Positions 24,580-33,166 of a stretch of DNA of 34,996 nt are shown piece by piece. Source of the stretch: Nitrospiria bacterium (GTDB lineage Bacteria > Nitrospirota > Nitrospiria > JACQBZ01). The translations under genes were made by a program, and so were the position numbers. The DNA is taken from contig DATKAN010000064.1 in the NCBI GenBank assembly GCA_035498035.1, forward strand, positions 1-34,996, given 5' to 3'. Each line of letters begins with the position of its first letter. Within the stretch, counting starts at the first letter, position 1. The notes under the pieces are model-generated. The model saw nothing but the letters and a program-made list of their open reading frames with translations, ran no database searches and had not been told where the DNA came from.

Positions 24580-25830
24580 ATGTCTTTATTATCTCTCCCG
24601 CGGCGTCGTGCGGGGATTTTGTTCGTTTTTCTTTCGGGTCTCGGGTTCGTGATCGGATGGGCCCCGCCGGCATCGGCGGTCGGGAATCTGAAACTGGGTC
24701 CGCTTGAGCTTCATCCCTACTTTCAGGTTTCCGAATCCTACGACAGCAACGTTTGCCGGTCGGAAGATATGGTCTGTCTGAGTCCGGATGATCCTTCCAA
24801 AAGCAAGGACGCGAACGACTGGCTGACCCTCTTCACCCCCGGGCTTCAGGCGGCGCTCCCTTTCCAGAATTCCCGTTTCGAGGCGGAGTATCGTGGAGAC
24901 TGGGGCCGGTACAACGAGCTGAAGGTCTGGAACTACAGCGACAACCTGGCCAAGGGCAATCTGGCCCTCAACTTTGCCGGCGGCGTTTCGTTGCGAATAA
25001 AAGAAGAATGGACCAACGGCCATGACGCGCCCGGCTTTGCGCAGAGCCTTCAACTCGACCTCTACCATGAAAACACGGCCGGGGGGGGCATCGACTGGCA
25101 GGTCGGACCGAAACTGCGCGTGGCGGTGGATTATACGAACCTCATGCTGAACTACGCGGACGACGCCCGGAACGGGTTCCGGGACCGGACGGACAACACC
25201 GTCGGCGGAACGGTTTTTTACAAGATTCTGCCGAAAACCTCCGCGCTGCTGGAGTACGAGTACACCGACGTGAATTTTGTCGAGGGCGACGTCGCTACCA
25301 AGAGCGTGGACAACGCGACCCAGCGCGGTTATCTCGGTCTCACCTGGGACGTCACCGCGAAATCGAAGGGGACCGTGAAGGCCGGCTACGCCCGGAAGGA
25401 TTATCAGGAATCCGGCGTGGACAACTTTCAGGGGGGGATCGTATCGATCGGCCTGAGCCATGAAATGACGCAGCGCACCTCGCTGAAGTTCGACGCGGTG
25501 CGGGACGTTCAGGAGAGCTACGTCGCGGGCCAGCCTTACTACCTGACCTCCGGCGGGCGCCTCGAGCTGATCCACGCCGTTCATCCGAAGGTCACCTTTA
25601 AAATGAACGCGGGTTTCAGCCGGGACCAGTATCCCGACGATATGACCGTCGGGACGGAGACCCGCAAGCGGATCGACAACAGTTGGGACCTGGGCGGCCG
25701 CTTTGAATACCGGATCCAGCCCTGGCTGAACCTGGGGCTCGGATACGATTATTCCCAGCGTCGTTCGACCTTTAGCGATTTTGGATATGTGGACAATCTG
25801 TACACCTTCAGCGTCGGGACCTTGTTGTAG
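24580..25830 (+). CDS. Outer-membrane beta-barrel protein of an exopolysaccharide locus
   Basis: A 416-residue exported protein. The signal peptide (about 1-33) ends PPASA. The mature part consists of alternating amphipathic strands with aromatic girdles (e.g. LGLTWDVTAKSKGTVKAGYA, LGGRFEYRIQPWLNLGLGYD), ending with a short hydrophobic strand FSVGTLL. I infer a barrel of the BBP2/EpsL kind found in polysaccharide-export operons. Two Cys flank a short insert near residues 50-65 (NVCRSEDMVC). ATG 24580 follows AAAGGGGG. Its exact transport role is unknown. Confidence 0.82.
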   Translation: MSLLSLPRRRAGILFVFLSGLGFVIGWAPPASAVGNLKLGPLELHPYFQVSESYDSNVCRSEDMVCLSPDDPSKSKDANDWLTLFTPGLQAALPFQNSRFEAEYRGDWGRYNELKVWNYSDNLAKGNLALNFAGGVSLRIKEEWTNGHDAPGFAQSLQLDLYHENTAGGGIDWQVGPKLRVAVDYTNLMLNYADDARNGFRDRTDNTVGGTVFYKILPKTSALLEYEYTDVNFVEGDVATKSVDNATQRGYLGLTWDVTAKSKGTVKAGYARKDYQESGVDNFQGGIVSIGLSHEMTQRTSLKFDAVRDVQESYVAGQPYYLTSGGRLELIHAVHPKVTFKMNAGFSRDQYPDDMTVGTETRKRIDNSWDLGGRFEYRIQPWLNLGLGYDYSQRRSTFSDFGYVDNLYTFSVGTLL

Positions 25831-26608
25831 GAGCGTCCCCGGTTTTTTCGCGTCCGCGCTGAGACGATTCGCGGCCCTGCTGATCGGCGCAGGGCTTATT
25901 CTCTCCGGAACGGCGTGGTCCCAGGATTATGTCCTGGGTCCGCGCGACGTCCTCAACATCACCGTTTACGATCACAAGGACCTCGAAACCAAGGTCCGCG
26001 TCAGCGAAGACGGCAAGATCACCTTCCCGCTCCTGGGCGAGATCAAGGTTTCCGGCCTCACGGTCCAGCAGCTCGAGCGAAGGATCACGACCCGGCTGGC
26101 GAACGGCTACATCGTCCATCCCCACGTCGGCGTCTTCGTCGAGGAGTTCCGCGTCGTGGTCTACGTCACCGGCGAGGTGAGCAAGCCGGGTTCCTTTCCC
26201 TACGAAGAGGGGATGACCGTGATCAAGGCCCTCAGCCTCGCCGGCGGGCTGACCGAGAAGGCGGCCGAAGGGAAGATGACGGTCACCCGGAAGGGCCAGG
26301 GCCCGAACGAGACCGCGATTCTTGTCGGGATGCACGATCTCCTCCGGCCGGACGACGTCCTTCAGGTTCCGGAGAAGCGGTGGGTCTACGTGACCGGCGA
26401 GGTCAAGAAGCCGGGCTCGTATTTGTTCGACGAACAAATGACGATCCTGAAGGCGATCACGCTGGCCGGAGGGCTGACCGACAAGGCCGCCCCGGCCAAA
26501 ACGGAAATCATCCGGAAGAAGGAAGGAAAGGAAGACAAGATCCGCGTCAAGATGGAGGACCCGCTCCAGCCGGAGGACGTGGTGGTCGTCCCGGAAAGTT
26601 TCTTCTAA
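25781..26608 (+). CDS. Polysaccharide export protein with two SLBB domains (Wza-like)
   Basis: Periplasmic/outer-membrane export protein. A signal-like stretch RRFAALLIGAGLILSGTAWS is followed by the Poly_export domain (YVLGPRDVLNITVYDHKDLE). Two SLBB repeats follow, VYVTGEVSKPGSFPYEEGMT and VYVTGEVKKPGSYLFDEQMT, near residues 127 and 206 of the long form. The only ATG starts (25781, 25787) lie inside the upstream gene and put about 26 odd residues before the signal peptide. No ATG, GTG or TTG occurs at the natural start; a CTG (25859) does. It would form the export channel for the polymer made by the downstream genes. Function confident, start not. Confidence 0.87.
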   Translation: MDMWTICTPSASGPCCRSVPGFFASALRRFAALLIGAGLILSGTAWSQDYVLGPRDVLNITVYDHKDLETKVRVSEDGKITFPLLGEIKVSGLTVQQLERRITTRLANGYIVHPHVGVFVEEFRVVVYVTGEVSKPGSFPYEEGMTVIKALSLAGGLTEKAAEGKMTVTRKGQGPNETAILVGMHDLLRPDDVLQVPEKRWVYVTGEVKKPGSYLFDEQMTILKAITLAGGLTDKAAPAKTEIIRKKEGKEDKIRVKMEDPLQPEDVVVVPESFF

Positions 26609-26707
26609 AGGAGTAAGGAGCGAGGAGTGAAGGGTAAGGGGAAAAAATGAATATTTGGAAGTGTGGAGCGTCTTCATTCTCCTTACTCCTAACTCCTCAC
26701 TCCTAAC
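26609..26707. repeat. Inverted pair of heptamer arrays, five units facing five
   Basis: Five units AGGAGTA, AGGAGCG, AGGAGTG, AAGGGTA, AGGGGAA (26609-26643) face TTCATTC, TCCTTAC, TCCTAAC, TCCTCAC, TCCTAAC (26673-26707). The arms are approximate reverse complements separated by 29 bases. They fill the gap between the export gene and wzc. A folded transcript would have a long imperfect hairpin in mid-operon. Confidence 0.85.
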
Positions 26708-26728
26708 TGGTTACGCATTGGAGTCATT

Positions 26729-28741
26729 ATGCAAACCGAACCCGAAATCCATCTGCGCGATTACCTCCGCGTCCTCCAGAAACGGCGGTGGACCGCGATC
26801 ACCTTTTTCGTGATCCTGGTCACCGTCGTGGCGGTGGTCACCTTCACGATTCAGCCCGTCTATCGCTCCGCCGTTCAGATCCTGATCGAACGGGAGAATC
26901 CCAACGTGGTTTCGATCCAGGAGGTCCTGGCGGTCGACGCCACCGCGACTGACTACTACCAGACCCAGTACGAGATCCTGAAGAGCGAGACCCTCGCCCG
27001 GCGGGTGATCGACCGGCTGAAGCTGGGCCAGAACCCCGATTTTCAGAACCCATCCGCCCGCTCGGAGGATTCGACGAGTCCGGATCCCGAGGAGAATTCC
27101 CGGCGGTGGTTGAAGACATTCCTGTCCCGGTTGACGGTGAGCCCCATCCGCAACAGCCGTCTCGTGAAGGTCGAGTTTGATTCGCACGATCCCGCGCTCG
27201 CCGCGCTCGTGGCCAACACCCTGGCCGATGAATACATCAATTACAACAGGGAGCTGAAGATCAAGGCGGCCCAGGAGGCCAACACCTGGCTCCGAAAGCG
27301 CGTGGACGAGATGCAGGGGAAGGTGCAGCAGTCGGAGGAGGCCTTCGAGAAATACAAGGAGAGCATCCCGGCCCAGATCACGGCCCAGGTCGAGTCCAAG
27401 GCCGAGTCTCGCGCCGCGATGAAGGAGATGGAGTCCCGCCCGGAGGTGGTCAACAACGCGTTCATTCAAGAGCTGCGGACGGAGGAGATCCGCCTGACGG
27501 CGAAGCAGTCGGAGCTGTCGAAAAAATACGGCCCGAAGCATCCCCAGATGATCCAGGTCGCCTCGGAGCTCGCGACGCTCCGCAACAAGCTGGAGCGGGA
27601 GATCAAGCGTCTGGTGGGCGCGGTGAAGATCGAGGAGTCCCCGCAGTACCTGCTCTTGAAGCGCGAGGTGGACGCCAACCGCCAGTTGTTCGAGGTCCTG
27701 CTCAAGCGGCTGAAGGAGACGGCCCTGACGGAGAACATCCCCAGGGGAAATATTCAGGTGATGGATGCGGCCCAGCCGTCCACGGTCCCGATCAAGCCGA
27801 AAAAAACCATGAACATGATCCTGGCCGTCGTCCTCGGCCTGGTCCTGGGCTCCGGCCTCTCGTTTTTCTTCGAGTACCTCGACAACACGATCAAGAGCCC
27901 CGAGGACATCGAGCGCGTGATCGCCGCGCCGCTGCTGGGGATCGTGCCCTCGGCCGGACGGAGGAAGAAATCGGCCGGCCCGTCCGGGAGGCCGTCTCAT
28001 CCGATCGAAACCGTTCTGTCGGCCGAGCCCAAGTCCTCCTACGCCGAGGCCTACCGGACGATCCGGACCGGCGTCCTGCTGTCCTCGGCCGAGCACCCGC
28101 CGAGGGTGGTCCTGGTCACCAGTCCCGGACCGGTCGAGGGCAAGACCACGACCGCCGCGAACCTCGCGATCGCGATGGCCCAGGCCGGGAGCGCGACCCT
28201 CCTGATCGACGCCGATCTGCGCCGGCCGAGGATCCATCAGCTCTTTGAGCCGTCGAACGGGGGCGGCCGTTCCGAAGGGGATCGGGACGTGAACGTCAAA
28301 GGCCTGGGGCCGGTCCTGGTGGGCGAGGCCACGGCCGAGGCCGCGATCCGGCAGACTCCGATCCCGCTGCTCTGCATCCTTCCCTCCGGGCCCGTCCCGC
28401 CGAACCCGGCCGAGCTGCTGGGCTCGAACCGGATGCGGGACCTGATCAAGGAGGTGGGCCGGAAGTTCGACCGGATCATCATCGATTCCCCGCCGCTGGT
28501 CCCCGTGACGGACGCCACGCTGCTTTCGACCCTGTGCGACGGCGTGGTGCTGGTGGTGAAGGAATCCCGGACCACGAAGCTTCTGGCGACGGAGGCCCGG
28601 AAGCGTCTGGCCGACGCCAAGGCGAGGCTTCTGGGCGTCGTGTTCAACGACGTGGACCTGAAAAAGGACACCTACCGCTACTATCCCTATCAATCGTATT
28701 ACGGGAAAGAAGATAAAAAGAAAGTAAGGAGTAAGAGGTAA
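26729..28741 (+). CDS. Wzc-like chain-length determinant with C-terminal tyrosine autokinase
   Basis: A 670-residue inner-membrane protein. The Wzz domain has a first helix (about 22-42) and an FLSRLTVSPIRNSRLVKVEF segment. A long coiled coil (about 190-300) follows. The second helix is near 360-385, after the Pro-rich PSTVPIKPKK. The cytoplasmic BY-kinase has Walker A PGPVEGKTTT (K472), Walker A' LLIDADLRRPR and Walker B RIIIDSPPL. The C-terminus carries a Tyr cluster (YRYYPYQSYYG), the expected autophosphorylation site. It controls polymer length and export with the SLBB protein. The last six codons and the stop are formed by a heptamer repeat array. Confidence 0.93.
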   Translation: MQTEPEIHLRDYLRVLQKRRWTAITFFVILVTVVAVVTFTIQPVYRSAVQILIERENPNVVSIQEVLAVDATATDYYQTQYEILKSETLARRVIDRLKLGQNPDFQNPSARSEDSTSPDPEENSRRWLKTFLSRLTVSPIRNSRLVKVEFDSHDPALAALVANTLADEYINYNRELKIKAAQEANTWLRKRVDEMQGKVQQSEEAFEKYKESIPAQITAQVESKAESRAAMKEMESRPEVVNNAFIQELRTEEIRLTAKQSELSKKYGPKHPQMIQVASELATLRNKLEREIKRLVGAVKIEESPQYLLLKREVDANRQLFEVLLKRLKETALTENIPRGNIQVMDAAQPSTVPIKPKKTMNMILAVVLGLVLGSGLSFFFEYLDNTIKSPEDIERVIAAPLLGIVPSAGRRKKSAGPSGRPSHPIETVLSAEPKSSYAEAYRTIRTGVLLSSAEHPPRVVLVTSPGPVEGKTTTAANLAIAMAQAGSATLLIDADLRRPRIHQLFEPSNGGGRSEGDRDVNVKGLGPVLVGEATAEAAIRQTPIPLLCILPSGPVPPNPAELLGSNRMRDLIKEVGRKFDRIIIDSPPLVPVTDATLLSTLCDGVVLVVKESRTTKLLATEARKRLADAKARLLGVVFNDVDLKKDTYRYYPYQSYYGKEDKKKVRSKR

Positions 28742-28750
28742 GGAGTTATG
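28723..28750 (+). repeat. Heptamer array spanning the wzc stop and the next ribosome-binding site
   Basis: Units AGTAAGG, AGTAAGA, GGTAAGG, AGTTATG (28723-28750). The array encodes the end of the Wzc-like protein, supplies its TAA stop (28739-28741), the GGAG ribosome-binding site and the ATG of the phosphatase gene. No facing reverse array follows here. Confidence 0.75.
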
Positions 28751-29467
28751 ATCGACCTCCATTGCCACATCCTGCCCGGCCTCGACGACGGGCCCCGGAC
28801 GAGGGACGAGGCGCTGGCGATGGCCCGCATGGCGGCGGCGGACGGGATCGACACACTCGTGGCCTCGTCCCACATCACGCCGGGCGTTTACGATAACACG
28901 CCGGAGGGGATCGTCGCGGCCGCGGAGGCCTTCGGGGCCCGCCTCCGGCGGGAGGGGATTCCGCTCCGGATCATTCCGGGCGCGGATGTCCGGATGACGC
29001 CGGAGCTGCTGGACGGGGACGGCCGCCGTCTTTGCATCAACCGGGACACGCCGTATTTCCTGTTCGAGTTCCCGCACGACCTCGTCCCGCCCGGCAGCGA
29101 AGGGCTGGTGGAGGCCCTTCTCGGGAAGGGGTTGGTTCCCGTGATCACCCATCCGGAGCGCAACATGGAGTTCCAGCGACGGCCGGAAAAACTGGAGCCC
29201 TTTGTCAGGCTGGGTTGTCTGGTCCAGATCACCGCGATGAGCCTCACCGGCGGGTTCGGGCCGCGGGCGCAGTCCGTCGCGGAGCGGTTTATGAGGGAGG
29301 GCCGGGCGCATCTGATCGCGACCGACGCCCACGACACCGTGAAGCGGCCCCCGGTCCTTTCGCGCGCGCTCGAACGGGCCGAGGCCTTGGTGGGCGTCGA
29401 GGCCGCGCGGGCGATGGTTTTTGAGACCCCGGAGAAAATTGTAAGGGGAGAGGAAGTGAGGAGTTAA
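28748..29467 (+). CDS. CpsB/CapC-type PHP-family tyrosine phosphatase
   Basis: A 239-residue PHP-domain metalloenzyme that dephosphorylates BY-kinases such as the Wzc-like protein just upstream. Metal ligands are visible at H5 and H7 (MIDLHCHILPGLDDG), H42, D80, H135 (VITHPERNMEF) and D193/H195 (LIATDAHD). Typical length, cytoplasmic. Kinase and phosphatase adjacent in one operon fit cyclic phosphorylation during polymer assembly. Its ribosome-binding site lies inside a heptamer array, and its last codons and stop fall in the next one. Confidence 0.93.
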   Translation: MIDLHCHILPGLDDGPRTRDEALAMARMAAADGIDTLVASSHITPGVYDNTPEGIVAAAEAFGARLRREGIPLRIIPGADVRMTPELLDGDGRRLCINRDTPYFLFEFPHDLVPPGSEGLVEALLGKGLVPVITHPERNMEFQRRPEKLEPFVRLGCLVQITAMSLTGGFGPRAQSVAERFMREGRAHLIATDAHDTVKRPPVLSRALERAEALVGVEAARAMVFETPEKIVRGEEVRS

Positions 29468-29559
29468 GACGCAAGGAGTGAGTAGTAAGGAATGAGGGGG
29501 AAAGACGGCATTGCGCATACGCTCTCCTAACTCCTTACTCTTTACTCCTAACTTCTCCC
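29454..29559. repeat. Inverted heptamer arrays, seven units facing five
   Basis: Seven degenerate 7-bp units (29454-29502; e.g. AAGTGAG, GAGTTAA, GGAGTGA, GTAGTAA, GGAATGA) face five units TCCTAAC, TCCTTAC, TCTTTAC, TCCTAAC, TTCTCCC (29525-29559). The left array contains the stop codon of the phosphatase gene. The right one ends 15 bases before the next ATG. Confidence 0.82.
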
Positions 29560-29573
29560 AAGCGAATATCCCC

Positions 29574-31436
29574 ATGTTACTCGTCATCCAAACAGGCCTG
29601 ATCGCACTCCTCCTCTTCGCCCCGCTGGCCTTCGGCTCGGTCGAGGTCTGGGCCCGGTCGGTTCTGGAGTGGGGCGTCTTCGGACTGGCCGGGCTGTGGC
29701 TGATCCGTTTCGGCTTCGCCCGGGAAGCGCCGCCCAAACTCCCGGGGCCGGTCTGGCTCATGCTCTCGGTCTTCGCCGGCTACGTCCTCATCCGGCAGGC
29801 CGCCGCGACCTCGCTTTATCCGCGCGGCACGCGCGACGCGCTGGCCCTCGCGACCGCCTACGCGTTGCTCTTCGCGCTCGTCGTCTCGACCGTCCGGACC
29901 GAGGCCGAGATCCGCCGGCTCACCCTGTCCCTCATCGTGATCGGCTTCGGCGTCGCCCTGTTCGCCATTCTCCAGCAGTATACCTGGAACGGAAAGATCT
30001 ACGGACTCCGGCCCGTGACGGCGGGCGGGTCGCCCACCGGCCCCTTCGTCAACCGGAACCATTTCGCGGGCTACATGGAGATGCTGATCCCGGTGGCGAT
30101 CGGGTACACGGCGGCCTCGTTCGCGGAGGCGCCGGCGCGGGGCGGCACGGCCTGGCGGCGCTTCGTCGACCGGCTCACCTCCGAGCGGGCCCATCAGTTT
30201 GCGCTGCTGCTGTTCATGACGCTGGTGATGTCGGTCTCCCTCGTCCTGACCCTGTCCCGCGCCGGGATCGTGAGCTTCGTGACGGCCCTGGCCCTGATCG
30301 GGGCGGTCTTCGTGTGGGGCCGGACCACGAAGCGCCGGGTCCTGTTGCCGGGCGCGCTGGCCGCGCTGGTCCTGATCTCCCTCGCCTGGTTCGGGCTGGG
30401 GCCGGTGATCGACCGGGTCAACACGCTGCTCCATCTTCCCGGGGATCCGTCGATGCGGGGGCGGATCGCGGTCTGGAAGGACGCGACAAGGATCATGGCC
30501 GACTATCCGATCATGGGATCGGGCCCCGGAACCTTCGGGGCGGTCTACCCGGCCTACAAGACGGTTCCCGATCCGGTCTTCTACGAGCACGCGCACAACG
30601 ACTACGTCCAGTGGATGGCCGAGACGGGGATCGTCGGATTCGGCCTGGGCGCCGGAGCGCTCGGGATCCTGTTCGGCTTCATTCTCGCCGGCGGGCGGGC
30701 GCGGCGCAATCCCCGGGCAAAGGTACTGCTCCTGGGTGTCGTGACCGGCCTTGCGGCGATCCTGATCCACGGCCTGAACGATTTTAATTTTCATATTCCG
30801 GCCAACGCCTTCCTGTTCACGGTCCTGACGGGGATGGCCTGGAACCTCGCGCGGCCGGATCGATCGGACGCGCCGGACAGGCCGGCGGCCGGCCCCTGGC
30901 GTCCGGCGGCCGCCGTCGCGGGCCTGGCCGTCGTCGTGTGGCTGCTGTATCAGACCACGTCCGCGTTTGCGGCCGACCGGTATTACCGCTGCGGGCTGGA
31001 GCTTGAAAAGGCGGGAAAGCTCGATCGGGCCGAGGAGGAATACCGCCGTGCAATCGGTTGGGACCCGGCCCATCCGCAATACCATATGGCATTGGGCGGG
31101 CTGGACGAACGACGCTACAAACAGGGGGACGCGACGGCGCTGGCCCCGGCACGGTCCGAGATGGAACGGGCCGCCGCCCTGGCCCCGACGCTGGCCGCGC
31201 CGCATCTCGATCTGGGCTGGATCCACGCGCAGCTCGGGGAGACCTCCGAGGCGACGGAGGAGTTCGGCCGCGTACTGAAGCTGGACCCGACGAACCCCCT
31301 CTATCAGCATTACGTCGGCCTTTGGTTCGCCGCGACCGGACAGACCGACCGCGCCCTTTCGCTCGCGCAACGGCTTCGGGAGAACCGGCAGGATAAGTTG
31401 GCGGCGGAGATCGAGGAGCGGTTGAAGAAGACGTAA
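29574..31436 (+). CDS. O-antigen ligase/polymerase-type membrane protein with TPR tail
   Basis: A 620-residue protein. Ten or more membrane helices cover about residues 1-455, with the Wzy_C/O-antigen-ligase loop containing GPGTFGAVYPAYK and EHAHNDYVQWMAETG. After a last helix (about 450-465) three TPR-like repeats follow (e.g. AGKLDRAEEEYRRAIGWDP). Proteins of this form polymerise repeat units or ligate polysaccharide at the periplasmic face. ATG 29574 begins the first helix; an upstream TTG frame starts inside the heptamer region and is rejected. The ribosome-binding site is weak. The stop overlaps the next start by one base. Confidence 0.87.
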   Translation: MLLVIQTGLIALLLFAPLAFGSVEVWARSVLEWGVFGLAGLWLIRFGFAREAPPKLPGPVWLMLSVFAGYVLIRQAAATSLYPRGTRDALALATAYALLFALVVSTVRTEAEIRRLTLSLIVIGFGVALFAILQQYTWNGKIYGLRPVTAGGSPTGPFVNRNHFAGYMEMLIPVAIGYTAASFAEAPARGGTAWRRFVDRLTSERAHQFALLLFMTLVMSVSLVLTLSRAGIVSFVTALALIGAVFVWGRTTKRRVLLPGALAALVLISLAWFGLGPVIDRVNTLLHLPGDPSMRGRIAVWKDATRIMADYPIMGSGPGTFGAVYPAYKTVPDPVFYEHAHNDYVQWMAETGIVGFGLGAGALGILFGFILAGGRARRNPRAKVLLLGVVTGLAAILIHGLNDFNFHIPANAFLFTVLTGMAWNLARPDRSDAPDRPAAGPWRPAAAVAGLAVVVWLLYQTTSAFAADRYYRCGLELEKAGKLDRAEEEYRRAIGWDPAHPQYHMALGGLDERRYKQGDATALAPARSEMERAAALAPTLAAPHLDLGWIHAQLGETSEATEEFGRVLKLDPTNPLYQHYVGLWFAATGQTDRALSLAQRLRENRQDKLAAEIEERLKKT

Positions 31437-32233
31437 TGAATGAGGCCAAACAAGCGACCTTTTTTGAGATGGCCCCTGTTGATTGGAAAAATGAAGTGTC
31501 GATGAACGAAATTAAAAACATTGTTAAAAAAATCTTTGGACGAAATTCATCTCCGAAGGACGCGTTTCTTTCTTACCATTACCAGCGCCACAACCAGAGA
31601 CGGCTTGAGCATCTTGCCAGTCTGGGATTGGATCTGCACGGCGCCACGGTATTGGAGGTCGGGGCCGGAATTGGGGATCATACGAGCTTTTTTATAGACA
31701 GGGGCTGTAAAGTTGTTAGTACTGAAGCACGCAAGAGTAATCTCGACATACTCCGTTCCCGATATCCAGATATCGAAGTGAGGCATTTGGATTGCGACAA
31801 TCCCGACCCCGATTTCAATGATCGTTTTGATATCGTGTACTGCTATGGTTTGCTTTATCATCTCAGAAAACCGGCCGAGGCGATTGATTTTATGTCGCGT
31901 CGCTGCAAAAAAATGCTTTTGCTTGAGACCTGTGTCTCGATGGGTGATGGAGATTCGATCAATCTTTGCGCTGAAGATGCAGATAATCCGACGCAGGCGA
32001 TATCCGGAAAGGGGTGCCGGCCAACCCGGTACTGGGTCTACACGCAACTCAAGAAACACTTTGAGCATGTATACCTGCCGACGACGCAGCCCAACCATGA
32101 AGAGTTTCCCGTCGATTGGAGAGTTTCCCCCGGTCCGAATAGGTTAACGCGGGCGGTGTTCGTGGCATCGAGACACAAATTGGACAACAAATTCTTAATA
32201 CAAGAAATTCCAATGCAACAAGCACGTGAATGA
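31436..32233 (+). CDS. Class I SAM-dependent methyltransferase
   Basis: A 265-residue soluble enzyme. SAM-binding motif I is VLEVGAGIGDHTSFF; EARKSN and the DIVYCYGLLYHLRKP segment give the later Rossmann strands. The acceptor is not predictable; position in a glycan locus suggests a sugar or lipid-linked intermediate. ATG 31436 overlaps the previous stop (TAATG); a second ATG at 31503 would remove a 22-residue poorly conserved N-terminus and is possible. Codon use and base composition become AT-richer from here on, typical of strain-variable glycan modules. Confidence 0.87.
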   Translation: MNEAKQATFFEMAPVDWKNEVSMNEIKNIVKKIFGRNSSPKDAFLSYHYQRHNQRRLEHLASLGLDLHGATVLEVGAGIGDHTSFFIDRGCKVVSTEARKSNLDILRSRYPDIEVRHLDCDNPDPDFNDRFDIVYCYGLLYHLRKPAEAIDFMSRRCKKMLLLETCVSMGDGDSINLCAEDADNPTQAISGKGCRPTRYWVYTQLKKHFEHVYLPTTQPNHEEFPVDWRVSPGPNRLTRAVFVASRHKLDNKFLIQEIPMQQARE

Positions 32234-32256
32234 TGAGGAGAGTGGATGCTTGACTC

Positions 32257-33165
32257 ATGAATGACCTGAGCCCGGACAGACAAAAGCTGATGAGGCAATT
32301 AAATAATGCCTCTCGGTTTACAAAAAGGAAGCGTATCGCGCGCCTGGCCAGGCATCCTTGGAGAATGCTGTATCCGAAGTTGTTAGAGATCGGCCGAAGA
32401 CCCAAGGAAATTAGATCTCGAACCTTTTGGGGAGGTGAGATGAATGTAATTTACCCCGAGACGGTGTCGATGAATATCTGGCGATACGGCTACTTCGAGG
32501 AGGCCGTGTGCCTCTATATAATAAATCATCTTAAAGAGGGAATGACTTTTATCGATATAGGAGCCCATTTTGGTTTTTTTACCCTTCTTGGGAGTCATCT
32601 TGTCGGCCCCAAAGGAAGGGTCCTGGCCTTTGAGCCGACCCCAAGCACCTGTCGGCAGTTACAAAAAAATATTGCCAATTATTCCGAGCACCCCAATATT
32701 CAAATTTTTAACTGCGCCGCATACAATGAAGAGCGTGAAATAAAATTTTATGACTATGGGATCCAATATTCGGCGTTAAACTCTGGTTTTGGGATCAGAA
32801 GAAAAGACGCGGCCGCATTTGCCAAAAATGAAATTAAGGTCGAAGCCAGGAAGCTGGATAATATCCTGAAGGAGGGCGGAATCGATCATGTGGATCTCAT
32901 AAAAATCGATGCGGAATCATCCGAGATCCATGTGTTGAAGGGAATGGCGGAAACGTTAAATGGCAGCAGGCCCGCCCTCATCCTGGAGGTCGGGGATTTT
33001 GAAATCGAGGGCGTTCCGAGGTCGAAGGAAATTGTGGCCTGGCTGCAGGGGATGGGTTATTCCCCTTACCAGGTGCGGGAAGGAAAAACGGTCCCGCACG
33101 AGGTTATGGAAAACTACGAATACGACAATCTCTTATTTTTGCCAAACAATCGCTTAAGCCATTAA
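32257..33165 (+). CDS. FkbM-family methyltransferase
   Basis: A 302-residue enzyme. The FkbM fold starts near residue 85 with EGMTFIDIGAHFGFFTLLGS (SAM motif I). GRVLAFEPTPSTCRQLQKNI and the conserved LIKIDAESSEIHVLKGM follow. The first 70 residues are basic. FkbM enzymes O-methylate sugars or related hydroxyls; here the substrate is presumably the repeat unit. It begins 23 bases after the previous methyltransferase, so the locus encodes two different methylation steps in a row. Confidence 0.9.
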   Translation: MNDLSPDRQKLMRQLNNASRFTKRKRIARLARHPWRMLYPKLLEIGRRPKEIRSRTFWGGEMNVIYPETVSMNIWRYGYFEEAVCLYIINHLKEGMTFIDIGAHFGFFTLLGSHLVGPKGRVLAFEPTPSTCRQLQKNIANYSEHPNIQIFNCAAYNEEREIKFYDYGIQYSALNSGFGIRRKDAAAFAKNEIKVEARKLDNILKEGGIDHVDLIKIDAESSEIHVLKGMAETLNGSRPALILEVGDFEIEGVPRSKEIVAWLQGMGYSPYQVREGKTVPHEVMENYEYDNLLFLPNNRLSH

Positions 33166-33166
33166 A

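Noticed and set aside
26711-29761. A 1016-codon open frame on the minus strand
   Set aside because: It lies antisense to the Wzc-like and PHP phosphatase genes, has no recognisable domain and is an Arg/Gly/His-rich shadow caused by high GC at codon position three.
29577-31370. A 597-codon minus-strand open frame
   Set aside because: Antisense shadow of the O-antigen ligase/TPR gene; low-complexity Arg/Gly/Asp-rich translation without family features.
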